Positions 18,401-26,751 of a stretch of DNA of 42,926 bases are shown here, one piece after another. Both the position numbers and the translations under genes were made by a program. How positions within the stretch are numbered: position 1 is the stretch's first letter; each line of letters starts with the position of its first letter. The notes under the pieces are model-generated. The model did not search any database, had not been told where the DNA came from, and saw only the letters and a program-made list of their open reading frames with translations. The DNA is from JASLPR01 sp964496475 (GTDB lineage: Bacteria; Chloroflexota; UBA11872; VXNJ01): the NCBI GenBank assembly GCA_964496475.1, contig CAZBZS010000017.1, positions 1 to 42,926 of the forward strand, read 5' to 3'.

Positions 18401-20047
18401 GATGGCGTCAATCGGTGGGTTGCTCACCTGCGCGAATAGCTGTTTGAAGTAGTTGAACAGCAGGGGCGACTGCTCGGAGAGGGCCGCGAGGGGCGTGTCA
18501 TTTCCCATGGACCCGACCGGTTCCTGTCCCGCGGTTGCCATCGGCCGGATAAGAATATTCAAATCTTCCACCGAGTAGCCGAATGCAAGCTGCCGGTCAT
18601 GAGCCGTGTCCGGGTCGCCTCGATAGAAGCCGTCCGGCTCGGGAAGATCTGCCAGATCGACTTTGTGGTCGCTCAACCACTCGCCATACGGCCTGCGCCG
18701 AGCCAGTTCCCTTTTTAGTTCGTCGTCGCCGATAATTCGGCCCTGGGAGGGGTCGATGAGGAACATCCGGCCCGGGCTCAACCGGCCCTTGTACGCCACC
18801 CGATTCGGCGGGATGTCGAGCACGCCGGTCTCTGAACCCATGACCAGCAGGCCGTCTTTCGTGACCGTGTAGCGAAAAGGTCGCAGCCCGTTGCGGTCGA
18901 GGATGGCGGCGACGCGGGTGCCGTCGGTGGCGGCGATCAACGCCGGGCCGTCCCACGGCTCCATCAGAGCGGCGTGGTACTCGTAGAAGTCTCTCTTGTC
19001 CTGGGACATATCGGCGTTTCGTTCCCAGGCTTCGGGAATCATCATCATCAGAGCATGTGGCAGCGAACGCCCCGTTTGCAGCAGCAGTTCCAGGGCGTTA
19101 TCGAACCCGGCGGTGTCGCTGGCATCCGGTGTGATTATTGGCAATATTTTCACAATGTCATCGCCGAAATCCGGGGACGAGAACATTGCTTCACGCGCGT
19201 GCATCCAGTTGATGTTGCCGCGCAGGGTGTTGATCTCACCGTTGTGGACCACATGGCGATAGGGGTGCGCCAGTTTCCACTCACCCAGGGTATTTGTGCT
19301 GAACCGTGAGTGCACCATCGCGAACGCGGTCATCATGCTCTCGTCGCGTAAATCCATAAAGAACGAGGACAATTCCTCGCAGGCGATCATCCCCTTGTAT
19401 ACGATCATCCGGGCCGACAGAGAGCAGACGTAGAATTCGTCAGTTCTCGCGTTCAAGCCGGTTACGCCGCCCTCAATGGATTTGCGAATCACGTATAGAC
19501 GATGATCGAACTCCTGGTCATCGAATTCGGACCCGGTGAAACCCACGAAAAACTGTCTTATCGCCGGCTGGCGCGATCTGGCGATGGGGCCGACGGCGCT
19601 GCTGTCCACCGGCACTTCCCGCCAGCCGAGGAACTCTTGACCCTCGTCGGCGACGACCTTCTCGATTATCGCCACGCAGCGCTCGCGCAGTTCCTCATCC
19701 CTAGGAAGGAACGTCATTCCAACACCGAATTGCCCGGGATCGGACAACGTAATTCCTGTTTCGCTGCAACGGGCGCGAAGATGCTCGTCCGGCATCTGAA
19801 TAAGCATGCCCGAACCGTCGGCGGTGTCCGGGTCCGCGCCTCTAGCTCCGCGGTGGTCAAGGTTGACCAGAACCTCGATACCCTTCGTGATGATCCCGTG
19901 TGAGCTGCGCCCACTAATATCAGCAACCACTCCCACCCCACAGGCATCTCGCACCCGCATCGCGTGGTCCAGACCGCGGTTAGTCATGGGCGCTATATCC
20001 CGGCCTGGTGGGGTCAACTTATTGCGATTGTGGCGGCTGTTTTTCAT
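15449..20047 (-). CDS. gltB: Glutamate synthase large subunit
   Basis: Alpha subunit of NADPH-GOGAT. The class II glutamine amidotransferase domain begins at the Cys of RDACGVGVVAD, exposed after propeptide removal. The central and FMN-binding synthase domains follow, with a 3Fe-4S cysteine set in GCIMLRNCHLNTC and the HHDIYSIEDLAQLI region. The C-terminal GXGXG beta-helix contains GKGMSGGRIVLVPP and similar glycine repeats. Frame open from GTG 20113 (1554 residues). I use ATG 20047 (1532 residues), giving a ~35-residue propeptide; ATG 19987 gives ~15, also normal. None has a clear ribosome site. A good promoter lies upstream at 20239-20267. Followed directly by gltD. Confidence 0.95.
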   Translation of the reverse strand: MKNSRHNRNKLTPPGRDIAPMTNRGLDHAMRVRDACGVGVVADISGRSSHGIITKGIEVLVNLDHRGARGADPDTADGSGMLIQMPDEHLRARCSETGITLSDPGQFGVGMTFLPRDEELRERCVAIIEKVVADEGQEFLGWREVPVDSSAVGPIARSRQPAIRQFFVGFTGSEFDDQEFDHRLYVIRKSIEGGVTGLNARTDEFYVCSLSARMIVYKGMIACEELSSFFMDLRDESMMTAFAMVHSRFSTNTLGEWKLAHPYRHVVHNGEINTLRGNINWMHAREAMFSSPDFGDDIVKILPIITPDASDTAGFDNALELLLQTGRSLPHALMMMIPEAWERNADMSQDKRDFYEYHAALMEPWDGPALIAATDGTRVAAILDRNGLRPFRYTVTKDGLLVMGSETGVLDIPPNRVAYKGRLSPGRMFLIDPSQGRIIGDDELKRELARRRPYGEWLSDHKVDLADLPEPDGFYRGDPDTAHDRQLAFGYSVEDLNILIRPMATAGQEPVGSMGNDTPLAALSEQSPLLFNYFKQLFAQVSNPPIDAIREELVTASETYIGSEQNLFDESPEHCRQLRLPQPILTNREIEQVKRLDQPGLKARTLSIAFERGAGRNGLQNAMDQLVWAASQAVEDGCTILVLSDRAVDADHIPIPSLLAVAGVHHHLIRAGERMRVGIALESGEPREVHHFAVLLGYGAGAINPYLALETVEGFCRDGSLNGASTEAATAGYIKASQKGVVKTMSKMGISTFQSYRGAQIFEAVGLDHAFVDRYFTWTPSRLSGVGMDVLADEARRRHQRGYPERRIRSSDTLPMGGQYQWVRGQELHKYSPDAIAMLQQAARDRDMDLYRQFAKLNDGEEQELSTIRGLLGLCQKDQPIPLEEVEPASEIVKRFSTGAISLGAIGKETHETLAIAMNRISGRSNSGEGGEDYRRYKPDENGDRRTSAIKQVASGRFGVTTNYLVNATDLQIKMAQGAKPGEGGQLPGWKVEEYVGWIRHTTPGVELISPPPHHDIYSIEDLAQLIHDLKNVNPEARIHVKLVAEVGVGTIAAGVAKGHGDVVLISGGSGGTGASPLSSIKHAGLPWELGLAETHRVLVENDLRGRIVVQTDGQLKTGRDVAIACLLGAEEFGFATGPLITLGCIMLRNCHLNTCSVGIATQDPELRKRFTGTPDAVINYFFMIAEHLREIMSELGVRTIAEMVGRVDLLDAGRAIDHWKASGLDLSYFVQPADAPPEFARHHSQAQDHGLDKALDRKLIDLARSALEQQKVVEINLPIRNSNRTIGTMLSGEIAKRYGEDGLPEGTIRCSFRGSTGQSFGAFLARGMDMRVEGDANDYFGKGMSGGRIVLVPPAEATFVPEENVIAGNVILYGATGGKMFIRGMVGERFCVRNSGAQTVVEGVADHGCEYMTEGVAVVIGPTGRNFAAGMSGGTAYVWDADGTFPGRCNLEMVDLEDVTDPENVEHLLALLEEHHELTGSTVAASIIDDWDTSLTRFVKVMPRDYKRIMAERAARTEEEELQAMELIYNG
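15454..15470 (-). promoter_or_regulatory. Candidate ribosome site and ACG start of gltD
   Basis: On the minus strand GGAG (15470-15467) precedes ACG (15456-15454) by ten bases, inside the last codons of gltB, whose TAA lies at 15451-15449. Termination of gltB there could feed initiation of gltD. Confidence 0.4.
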
Positions 20048-20238
20048 AGACGAAGTAGTCAGTTGTATACCTTTCTGCTGTGTCGGGAGAACCCCCAGCA
20101 ACGATTCGAGCACCCGATCGGCCCCGGTAACTACCGGCTCCCGATTTCGATTCCCTATGACAATGCGTATTCTTCGGCGGCTTGCGTTCCGGATCTCACT
20201 GGAACTCTTATGGCCCAGATAGTGGCGTCAGTACGGAC

Positions 20239-20267
20239 GTTATCGGTTAGGACCGGCTAATGGTCAA
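20239..20267 (-). promoter_or_regulatory. Sigma-70-type promoter for gltB
   Basis: On the minus strand TTGACC (20267-20262), a spacer of exactly 17 bases, then GATAAC (20244-20239): 5/6 and 4/6 matches to the housekeeping consensus. Transcription would start near 20232, about 120-245 bases before the candidate gltB starts, giving gltBD its own promoter separate from dnaG-rpoD. Confidence 0.5.
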
Positions 20268-20315
20268 CCCCGCGTAAACAAAACTTTACCGAAATCGGTG
20301 ACCGAAGTCAGTGGA

Positions 20316-20333
20316 CAGGCTCAGAATAGCCTG
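20316..20333. terminator. Small hairpin downstream of rpoD
   Basis: CAGGCT, loop CAGAAT, AGCCTG: a perfect 6-bp stem about 180 bases past the rpoD stop. No T-run follows on the minus strand, so the terminator assignment is weak. Confidence 0.25.
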
Positions 20334-20509
20334 CCGTGATCGGTGCATAAACTTTGGAACACCATGTTTTTCGGAGCAAGTCTCAACAGCGCAAGTTCAT
20401 TTGATTATCCACACGAAAGCGCCTGCGCTGCAAATCCCGGATCACTGCCGGTGATTTACCCATCCACCACCTAGGCGGTCGGCGGGGATCGCCCTAAGGA
20501 GAGTGCCGG

Positions 20510-21670
20510 TTACACATCCAGATAGTCTTTGAGCGTTTGCGCTCTCCGGGGATGCCGGAGCTTTCGGAGCGCTTTCGCCTCAATCTGGCGGATACGCTCC
20601 CGGGTGACGTCGAACTGCCGTCCGACCTCTTCAAGCGTGCGGGTGCGTCCGTCGTCAAGACCAAACCGCAGCTTCAAGACCCTCTGTTCCCGGTCAGTCA
20701 GGGTGCTGAGAACGGCGCCCACCGCCTCCTTCAGCATCTGGTGGGACGCCGCGTCGGCTGGCGCCATCGCCGATTGATCCTCGATGAAGTCGCCCAGATG
20801 GCTGTCTTCTTCCTCACCGATCGGGGTTTCCAGGGAGACTGGCTGCTGCGACACCTTGATAATTTCCCGCACCTTCTCCGCGGTGATCCCCATTTCCTTG
20901 GCTATCTCCTCGGAGGTCGGTTCGCGTCCCTTTTCCTGCAACAGTCGCCGGGACACGCGCACGAGTTTATTGATGGTCTCGACCATGTGAACCGGGATGC
21001 GGATGGTCCGCGCCTGGTCGGCGATTGAACGGGTGATCGCCTGCCGGATCCACCATGTGGCGTAAGTACTGAACTTGTACCCGCGGCGATAGTCGAATTT
21101 CTCCACCGCGCGGATTAACCCGATATTGCCCTCCTGGATGAGATCCAGCAGCGACATCCCGCGGCCTATATACTTTTTCGCTACGCTAACGACCAAACGG
21201 AGATTGGCCTGGATCAGCCGCTCGCGGGCAGCCATACTGCCCGCTTCCATTTTCTTGGCGAGATCAACTTCCTCGGCGGCCGTAAGCAGATTTACCCGAC
21301 CGATTTCGCGCAGGTACATTCGCACCGGGTCGTCCAGGGCGCCGGTTGCCAGCGCCTCCTCAGCGGCGGCCACCGCGCTGGGGATGCGAAGGTTCCGCAG
21401 CCGGTGCTCCTCGTCCTGCTTCTCCTGATCCTTCTCAGCCTCGTCGCGCTCCTCGTCTTTCGCCTCGGCGACGACCTCCACCCCTTCGGTCATCAGACGC
21501 TGGTAGAGAACGTCGATTTGATCGAGCTGGTCTTCCGCCTCCGGGAAAACGTCCAGTACGTCGTCATAGGTTATGTAGCCCTGCGCCTTGCCTTTGGCGA
21601 CAAGCGTTTCCATCTCAGTGGTCAGCTCCGCGGCATCTCCGCGAACTTCTGCTTCGGGTTCAGGTATCAA
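20510..21670 (-). CDS. rpoD: Housekeeping RNA polymerase sigma factor RpoD (sigma-70)
   Basis: Primary sigma factor that directs core RNA polymerase to -10/-35 promoters. It has a short acidic region 1.1-like N-terminus and a charged low-complexity stretch (~70-92). Region 1.2 starts at DDPVRMYLREIGRVNLLT. Region 2 is textbook (NLRLVVSVAKKYIGRGMSLLDLIQEGNIGLIRAVEKFDY, then FSTYATWWIRQAITR). Region 3 is EIAKEMGIT, and region 4 has the helix-turn-helix TLEEVGRQFDVTRERIRQIEAKALRKLRHP. At 386 residues it lacks the large non-conserved insert of proteobacterial RpoD. TTG start at 21670 directly follows an in-frame TAG; GGAG lies upstream. It follows dnaG by 68 bases, the classic primase-sigma arrangement. 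Confidence 0.97.
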   Translation of the reverse strand: MIPEPEAEVRGDAAELTTEMETLVAKGKAQGYITYDDVLDVFPEAEDQLDQIDVLYQRLMTEGVEVVAEAKDEERDEAEKDQEKQDEEHRLRNLRIPSAVAAAEEALATGALDDPVRMYLREIGRVNLLTAAEEVDLAKKMEAGSMAARERLIQANLRLVVSVAKKYIGRGMSLLDLIQEGNIGLIRAVEKFDYRRGYKFSTYATWWIRQAITRSIADQARTIRIPVHMVETINKLVRVSRRLLQEKGREPTSEEIAKEMGITAEKVREIIKVSQQPVSLETPIGEEEDSHLGDFIEDQSAMAPADAASHQMLKEAVGAVLSTLTDREQRVLKLRFGLDDGRTRTLEEVGRQFDVTRERIRQIEAKALRKLRHPRRAQTLKDYLDV

Positions 21671-21738
21671 CTACTCAGCGTCTCCAATTATTGGGCGATT
21701 GGTACCGGTACCGCCGCCGGTAATCTAATCCTTCAAGT

Positions 21739-23595
21739 TCAGCGCAGTGCTTTTGCGATTTCTCGTATTTCGGCCAGAACCTGCCGTTGACGTTCGGCCA
21801 GTGATTCATTATCGCGCATTGACTGGCCATCCGCCTGAATAATTTGTAGTTGGCGATTTTCCGTCCTTAGTCCGTCGCGCCTTAAACGTAGCGCCACCCG
21901 GTGCATGTCGCTAAACAATTCCTCGCCTTCAGATGATGGCAACGTCAGCCGGAATTTATCGATCGCGTCAAAACGTTCGCGCAAGGATTCGTCAAGCCGC
22001 TCTCGCAATGATTCGCTGTCAGACCCGCCATTCACCATGGCTATTTTAGTGAAAGATTCGGCCAGCAGGCGATTTTCACTACTAGAGTAGTCGTCGGTAT
22101 GGACGAGATTGGCGATCATTCGGAAATATTTCAGGTTGGTCATCCCCAGAGCCAGGAGGTAGTCGTCGGGCCGATAGTCCGGCTGATCGCCGCCCTGGGA
22201 GGATGGCGCAAGTCGCGGGCGGGGCCGCCAACTCCGTACTTGTCGCTCGATATCCTCCTCCGGAATCCGCAGTGCCGCCGCCAACCGGGCCACGTAGTGT
22301 GAACGGACCGCTGGTTGCGATATCTCGCGGACGATTGGAATCGCTTGGTTCAAGGCTTCGGCCCGGGCCGAGAAACTCGAAAAATCGAGATCGCCGGTAA
22401 TCGCTACAAAGAGGTAATCGGCGAGCGGTGTTGCCTTCTCGATCAGCGCCTCCCAGATCGCCGGGTCCTCCCGAATCACGTCGTCGGGATCTTTCCCAGA
22501 CGGCAACGTGGCCACGAAAATCTCAGCTTCCAACTGATCTTCATGCCGGACCAATGAATCTAGGCTCGGCGAATCCGTCTGATCGTGGCCACTCGCGTCC
22601 CGCACCATCTCCAGGCTACGGCGCGTCGCGGCTGCGCCCGCGGTGTCCGCGTCCAGAGCTAGCACCAGCCGCTTCGCCATCCCGCGCAAGAGACGGACCT
22701 GGGCCGTAGTTATCGCCGTCCCCATCGCCCCCACCACGTTCGTGAATCCGTGTTGATGGGCTGCGATCACGTCCATATAGCCTTCGACGATCACCGCCGC
22801 CTCAGATTTCCTGATTGGCTCTGTCGCCAGATTCAGGCCGTACAGGACACCGCCTTTATCAAACGACGCCGTCCGCGGGGTGTTCATGTATTTGGCGGGG
22901 TCGTCTCCGAGAGCCCGGCCGCCAAACCCGACAATGTCGCCGCGACGGTCGAAAATCGGAAACATCAGCCGATCTCGAAAGACGTCGTAGGCTCCGCGCT
23001 CGCGCTCGCGCTCGCGCTCACGCTCACGGTCGCGGTCGCGCTCACGGTCTCGGGCCAGGCCAGCGCTGATCAGGGCGTCGTCTCCGTGCCCCAGCTCATG
23101 CATGAAGGTGCGGAGCGCGTCCCAGGAATTAGGAGCGAATCCAATCTGAAATTGCTCCTGCATGTGATCGTCCAGCCCCCGCTCGGCCGCGTATTCGCGT
23201 ACAGCCTGAGCCGACGGAGCTTCTTGAAACTGCCGGCGGAAAAATCCGGCGGCGGCGCTATTGGCGCTGACATGAGCCTTGCGGGCGGCCGCTCGCTCGG
23301 ATTGCTGCGGCCCCTCGGACAAAGGAACGCCAGCCTCGTCCGCGAGCTGACGGAGCACGTCGCGGAATTCCAGGTTCTCCGTCTTCATCACAAATGTGAA
23401 TATGTCGCCGCCCTCGTTGCAGCCAAAGCATTTGTAGGTGTTCGACTCTGGGAAAACGAAGAATGAGGGCGTCCTTTCCGCGTGGAAGCAACACAACCCG
23501 CGCAGATTTCGTCCGGACTGGTGGAGCTGAACCCGGCGACCGATCACCTCGGCGGCGGTGAGCCGTTCCTTGATGGCCTCGACGGTATTCGACAA
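21739..23595 (-). CDS. dnaG: DNA primase
   Basis: Makes RNA primers at the replication fork. The CHC2 zinc-binding domain has C35-x2-H38 and C56-x2-C59. The catalytic core follows, with the RLMFPIFDRRGDIVGFGGR motif, and a TOPRIM domain with the catalytic Glu in VIVEGYMDV and acidic pair in LALDADTAG. The C-terminal part is the helicase-binding region. 618 residues, normal length. TTG start at 23595, preceded by an in-frame TAG two codons upstream, which fixes it as the first possible start. GGGGA lies about ten bases ahead. Between the core's first subdomain and RLMFPI, residues 182-200 are an Arg/Glu/Asp repeat where other primases have a short loop. Reads from ppdK (128 bases upstream) into rpoD. 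Confidence 0.97.
   Translation of the reverse strand: MSNTVEAIKERLTAAEVIGRRVQLHQSGRNLRGLCCFHAERTPSFFVFPESNTYKCFGCNEGGDIFTFVMKTENLEFRDVLRQLADEAGVPLSEGPQQSERAAARKAHVSANSAAAGFFRRQFQEAPSAQAVREYAAERGLDDHMQEQFQIGFAPNSWDALRTFMHELGHGDDALISAGLARDRERDRDRERERERERERGAYDVFRDRLMFPIFDRRGDIVGFGGRALGDDPAKYMNTPRTASFDKGGVLYGLNLATEPIRKSEAAVIVEGYMDVIAAHQHGFTNVVGAMGTAITTAQVRLLRGMAKRLVLALDADTAGAAATRRSLEMVRDASGHDQTDSPSLDSLVRHEDQLEAEIFVATLPSGKDPDDVIREDPAIWEALIEKATPLADYLFVAITGDLDFSSFSARAEALNQAIPIVREISQPAVRSHYVARLAAALRIPEEDIERQVRSWRPRPRLAPSSQGGDQPDYRPDDYLLALGMTNLKYFRMIANLVHTDDYSSSENRLLAESFTKIAMVNGGSDSESLRERLDESLRERFDAIDKFRLTLPSSEGEELFSDMHRVALRLRRDGLRTENRQLQIIQADGQSMRDNESLAERQRQVLAEIREIAKALR
22996..23052 (-). repeat. 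In-frame hexamer repeat tract inside dnaG
   Basis: Imperfect repeats of a six-base unit (plus-strand GCTCGC/GCTCAC/GGTCGC) encode alternating Arg and Glu/Asp at residues 182-200, including five consecutive Arg-Glu pairs. The unit is a multiple of three, so length change by slippage would keep the frame. Confidence 0.85.
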
Positions 23596-23723
23596 TTCGA
23601 TCTATCCCCGGTTGCGCTTACGAATCTGTTCGCTCAATTGTACGGAATTCGTTCGGTGGGCTCCACATCGACGACCACCTTTAGATCCATTGATCCCGAG
23701 TCCCCTTCCGGGCACCTCCTCCG

Positions 23724-26519
23724 CTACACGTCCCGAGTCACTTGCAGATCAATCGCCGCCTGGGCGGCTGCGTGCCTGGCCACCGGCACCCGGTAAGGCG
23801 AACAGCTCACGTAATCCAGCCCGAGACCGTGGCAGAACTCAATTGATGCCGGATCGCCGCCGTGCTCACCGCAGATACCGATCTCCAGGTCCTTCTTAAG
23901 CGTCGCCGCGGCGGCCTTTCCCCGGGCAACCGCGATCTCCATCAGGTGCCCGACCCCTCTGGTGTCCAGAACCTGGAACGGGTTGTCCGGCAGGATTCCC
24001 TTCTCCACGTATTCGAGCAGGAATTTGCCCTCGGCGTCGTCGCGGCTGATGCCATAGGTGGTTTGTGTGAGGTCGTTGGTGCCAAAACTGAAGAACTCGG
24101 CGATTTCGGCGATCTCGCCGGCGGTCGGGCAGGCACGCGGCACTTCCATCATCGTGCCAAACTTGAAATCCACCGTTACGCCCTTTTCCTTCTGGACGTC
24201 GTTGGCGACCTCGCGAAGCTCGGCCTCGACCGCGCGCAACTCGTTGATGTGCCCGACCAACGGAATCATGATTTCGGGTTTTGCGACCACGCCTTCTTGC
24301 TTCAGTTCAATGGCGGCTTCGACTATGGCGCGGACCTGCATGCGGTAGACGTCGGGCATCATAATTCCCAGCCGGCAGCCGCGCAGGCCGAGCATGGGAT
24401 TGACCTCGTAGAGTTCCTCGGCGCGGCTAAGCATCTGGCGGGTCCGGGCCAGCCCCTCGCTGTCGCCGGCGGCCTCCAACTCGCCTAGCTCCTCGGAGAG
24501 TTCATTGACGCTGTGCAGGAATTCATGCAGCGGTGGGTCGAGCAACCGGATGACGACCGGCAGGCCTTCCATGGCCTTGAAGATGCCGTGGAAGTCGGCC
24601 CGCTGAATGGGCAGCAGGCGATCCAGCGACGGGATCCGCTCTTCGGCACCTTCGGCGAGGATCATTTCCTGAACGATCGGCAGGCGGTCGCCTTCGCGGA
24701 ACATGTGCTCGGTTCGGCAGAGGCCGATTCCCTGGGCCCCGTAGCCGCGGGCCAGGTCGGCTTCCTCCGGGGTGTCGGCGTTGGCCCAGACCATCAGGCG
24801 ACGTTGCTCATCGGCCCAGCCCAGCAGGCGTTCCAGTTCGGGGGTTATCTCACCGGCGACCAGCGGAGCCTCACCGCGCATGACGTTGCCCGACGTCCCG
24901 TCCACCGTGATCAGATCGCCCTCGGTGATGGTCACGCCGCCAGCTTCAAAACTGCGGGACTCGAGATCGATGTTTATCCCTTCCGATCCCACCACGGCCG
25001 GCAGGCCCAGCTGCCGGGCGACGATGGCGGCGTGGCTGGTGGCGCCGCCACGGGCGGTCAGGATGGCCTGCGCGACGGCCATCCCGTGGAAGTCGTCGGG
25101 TGAGGTTTCGGATCTGACGAGGATCACGTCTTCGCGGTCTCGCCCGCGGCGATCGGCCTCATCGGCGTCGAAGATGGCTTTGCCCACCGCGGCGCCGGGC
25201 GACGCGTTGAGTCCGGTCGCGATAGGCACGATCTCCGCGGCCGGGTCCACCTGCGGATGCAGGTGGGCGTCCACCTGCTCGGGTTCCACCCTCTGCAATG
25301 CCGTCACCTGATCGATCAGGCCTTCACCCACCATATCGACGGCGATTTTTACGGCCGCCCGGGGACTGCGCTTACCGGCGCGCGTCTGCAGCATGTAGAG
25401 TTCGCCGTCTTCGATCGTGAATTCCAGGTCCTGCATCTCGCGGTAGTGCAGCTCGAGCTTGTCGGCGTAGTCCTGGAACTGTTGGTAAATCTCCGGCATG
25501 CGCTGTTGCAGGGTGGCGATATTCTCGGGGGTGCGGACGCCGGCGACGACATCCTCGCCCTGGGCGTTGAGCATGTACTCGCCGTACAGAACCTTCTCGC
25601 CGGTGACGGCGTCGCGCGTGAAGGCGACGCCGGTACCCGAGGTGTCGCCCATGTTGCCGAACACCATCGTCTGCACGTTGACGGCGGTTCCCCAGTCGTG
25701 CGGCAGGCTGTGGTAGTTGCGGTAGTCGACCGCTCGCTGGCCGAACCAGGAACCGAACACCGCGCGAATCGCGCCGTCCAGTTGCTCTTCGGGCTCCTCG
25801 GGGAAGTCGTGCCCGGTCTTGCTCTCGATCAGCGATTTGAACTCATCGACCACGACCTTCCAGTCGTCGGCGGACAGGTCGGTGTCGTCGTCTTTGCCCA
25901 GCGCGGCTTTCCGGGAGGTGATGATCCCTTCGAATTCTCGGCTCTCCATACCGAGCACGATCGATCCGTAGCCCTGCACGAAGCGGCGATAGGAATCCCA
26001 GCCGAAGCGCTCGCCGTCGTCCCCGGCCCGGGCGATGACGCCCTGCAGGGTGGTGGCGTTCAGGCCGAGGTTCAGCACGGTGTCCATCATGCCGGGCATC
26101 GACGAGCGGGCGCCGGAGCGAACGGACACGAGCAACGGATTTTTCGCGTTGCCGAACTTTGCGCCCTTTTCCGCCTCGATCGACGCCATCGCCGTCCGCA
26201 GTTGGTCGGCCATGCCAGGCGGGAAGTCGCCCTGCCGCTTTGACAGGGCATCCTGGATTCTGTCGGCCAGTGCGCGGGGAAAATCGCTGGTTGTGTCTTT
26301 TTCGATCTCAGCGGTGAGTTCGTCGGCGAGTTCCTCGGGCAGATTGCTCGGGATCCGGAAATACTCAAGACAGGCTTCGGTGGTAATCGTAAAGCCCGGC
26401 GGGACCGGCATACCCGCCCGGATCATCTCTGCTGACCCGGCGCCTTTTCCCCCCAGGACGTTGCGCATGGATTCGGTGCCCTCGGAAAACATATAGACCC
26501 ATTTTTGCTCTGATGTCAT
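23724..26519 (-). CDS. ppdK: Pyruvate, phosphate dikinase
   Basis: Interconverts pyruvate + ATP + Pi with PEP + AMP + PPi, serving gluconeogenesis or PPi-linked glycolysis. The N-terminal ATP-grasp domain opens with VLGGKGAGSAEMIRAGMPVPPGFTITT and contains SVRSGARSSMPGMMDTVLNLG. The swivelling phosphohistidine domain has the catalytic His in GGATSHAAIVARQLGLPAVVG (~residue 480). The C-terminal PEP/pyruvate TIM barrel includes GLCRTEHMF, GTNDLTQTTYG and the catalytic Cys in ICGEHGGDP. 931 residues, slightly longer than the usual ~880. ATG start at 26519. First gene of the minus-strand core block and 128 bases ahead of dnaG. Confidence 0.97.
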   Translation of the reverse strand: MTSEQKWVYMFSEGTESMRNVLGGKGAGSAEMIRAGMPVPPGFTITTEACLEYFRIPSNLPEELADELTAEIEKDTTSDFPRALADRIQDALSKRQGDFPPGMADQLRTAMASIEAEKGAKFGNAKNPLLVSVRSGARSSMPGMMDTVLNLGLNATTLQGVIARAGDDGERFGWDSYRRFVQGYGSIVLGMESREFEGIITSRKAALGKDDDTDLSADDWKVVVDEFKSLIESKTGHDFPEEPEEQLDGAIRAVFGSWFGQRAVDYRNYHSLPHDWGTAVNVQTMVFGNMGDTSGTGVAFTRDAVTGEKVLYGEYMLNAQGEDVVAGVRTPENIATLQQRMPEIYQQFQDYADKLELHYREMQDLEFTIEDGELYMLQTRAGKRSPRAAVKIAVDMVGEGLIDQVTALQRVEPEQVDAHLHPQVDPAAEIVPIATGLNASPGAAVGKAIFDADEADRRGRDREDVILVRSETSPDDFHGMAVAQAILTARGGATSHAAIVARQLGLPAVVGSEGINIDLESRSFEAGGVTITEGDLITVDGTSGNVMRGEAPLVAGEITPELERLLGWADEQRRLMVWANADTPEEADLARGYGAQGIGLCRTEHMFREGDRLPIVQEMILAEGAEERIPSLDRLLPIQRADFHGIFKAMEGLPVVIRLLDPPLHEFLHSVNELSEELGELEAAGDSEGLARTRQMLSRAEELYEVNPMLGLRGCRLGIMMPDVYRMQVRAIVEAAIELKQEGVVAKPEIMIPLVGHINELRAVEAELREVANDVQKEKGVTVDFKFGTMMEVPRACPTAGEIAEIAEFFSFGTNDLTQTTYGISRDDAEGKFLLEYVEKGILPDNPFQVLDTRGVGHLMEIAVARGKAAAATLKKDLEIGICGEHGGDPASIEFCHGLGLDYVSCSPYRVPVARHAAAQAAIDLQVTRDV

Positions 26520-26649
26520 CGGTGGGTTACCTCTATCAAATTCGTAAAAACGGGGCGCCCCGGGGGCCAGCCAGCCTGTTTTTGATCGCCTACTTCATTA
26601 CGTGCCACACAGTGTAATTGAGTGAACCTTGCCAGTCCCACCGGGGAAT

Positions 26650-26708
26650 NNNNNNNNNNNNNNNNNNNNNNNNNNNNNNNNNNNNNNNNNNNNNNNNNNN
26701 NNNNNNNN
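26650..26708. other. Assembly gap (59 N)
   Basis: Unknown bases in the divergent space between ppdK and the MFS gene; promoters for both may lie here. Confidence 0.95.
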
Positions 26709-26751
26709 CGGACCCGTGTCGCTAGTCAATTAAGATGCCCGTTGCAACAAT

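Larger units (their letters stand above)
20114..20509. other. Intergenic region between rpoD stop and gltB
   Basis: About 396 bases with no convincing gene. It contains the gltB promoter candidate, a hairpin CAGGCT-CAGAAT-AGCCTG at 20316-20333 that may end the rpoD transcript, and ATCAC-TGCCG-GTGAT nearer to rpoD. AT-rich patches around 20275-20300 and 20335-20420. No riboswitch recognised. Confidence 0.4.

Noticed and set aside
22750..23466. 238-codon plus-strand frame opposite dnaG
   Set aside because: Its low-complexity stretch mirrors the Arg/Glu repeat; dnaG motifs are on the other strand.
25257..26243. 328-codon open frame on the plus strand opposite ppdK
   Set aside because: Codon-bias shadow of a clearly real gene; no domain motif and no ribosome site.
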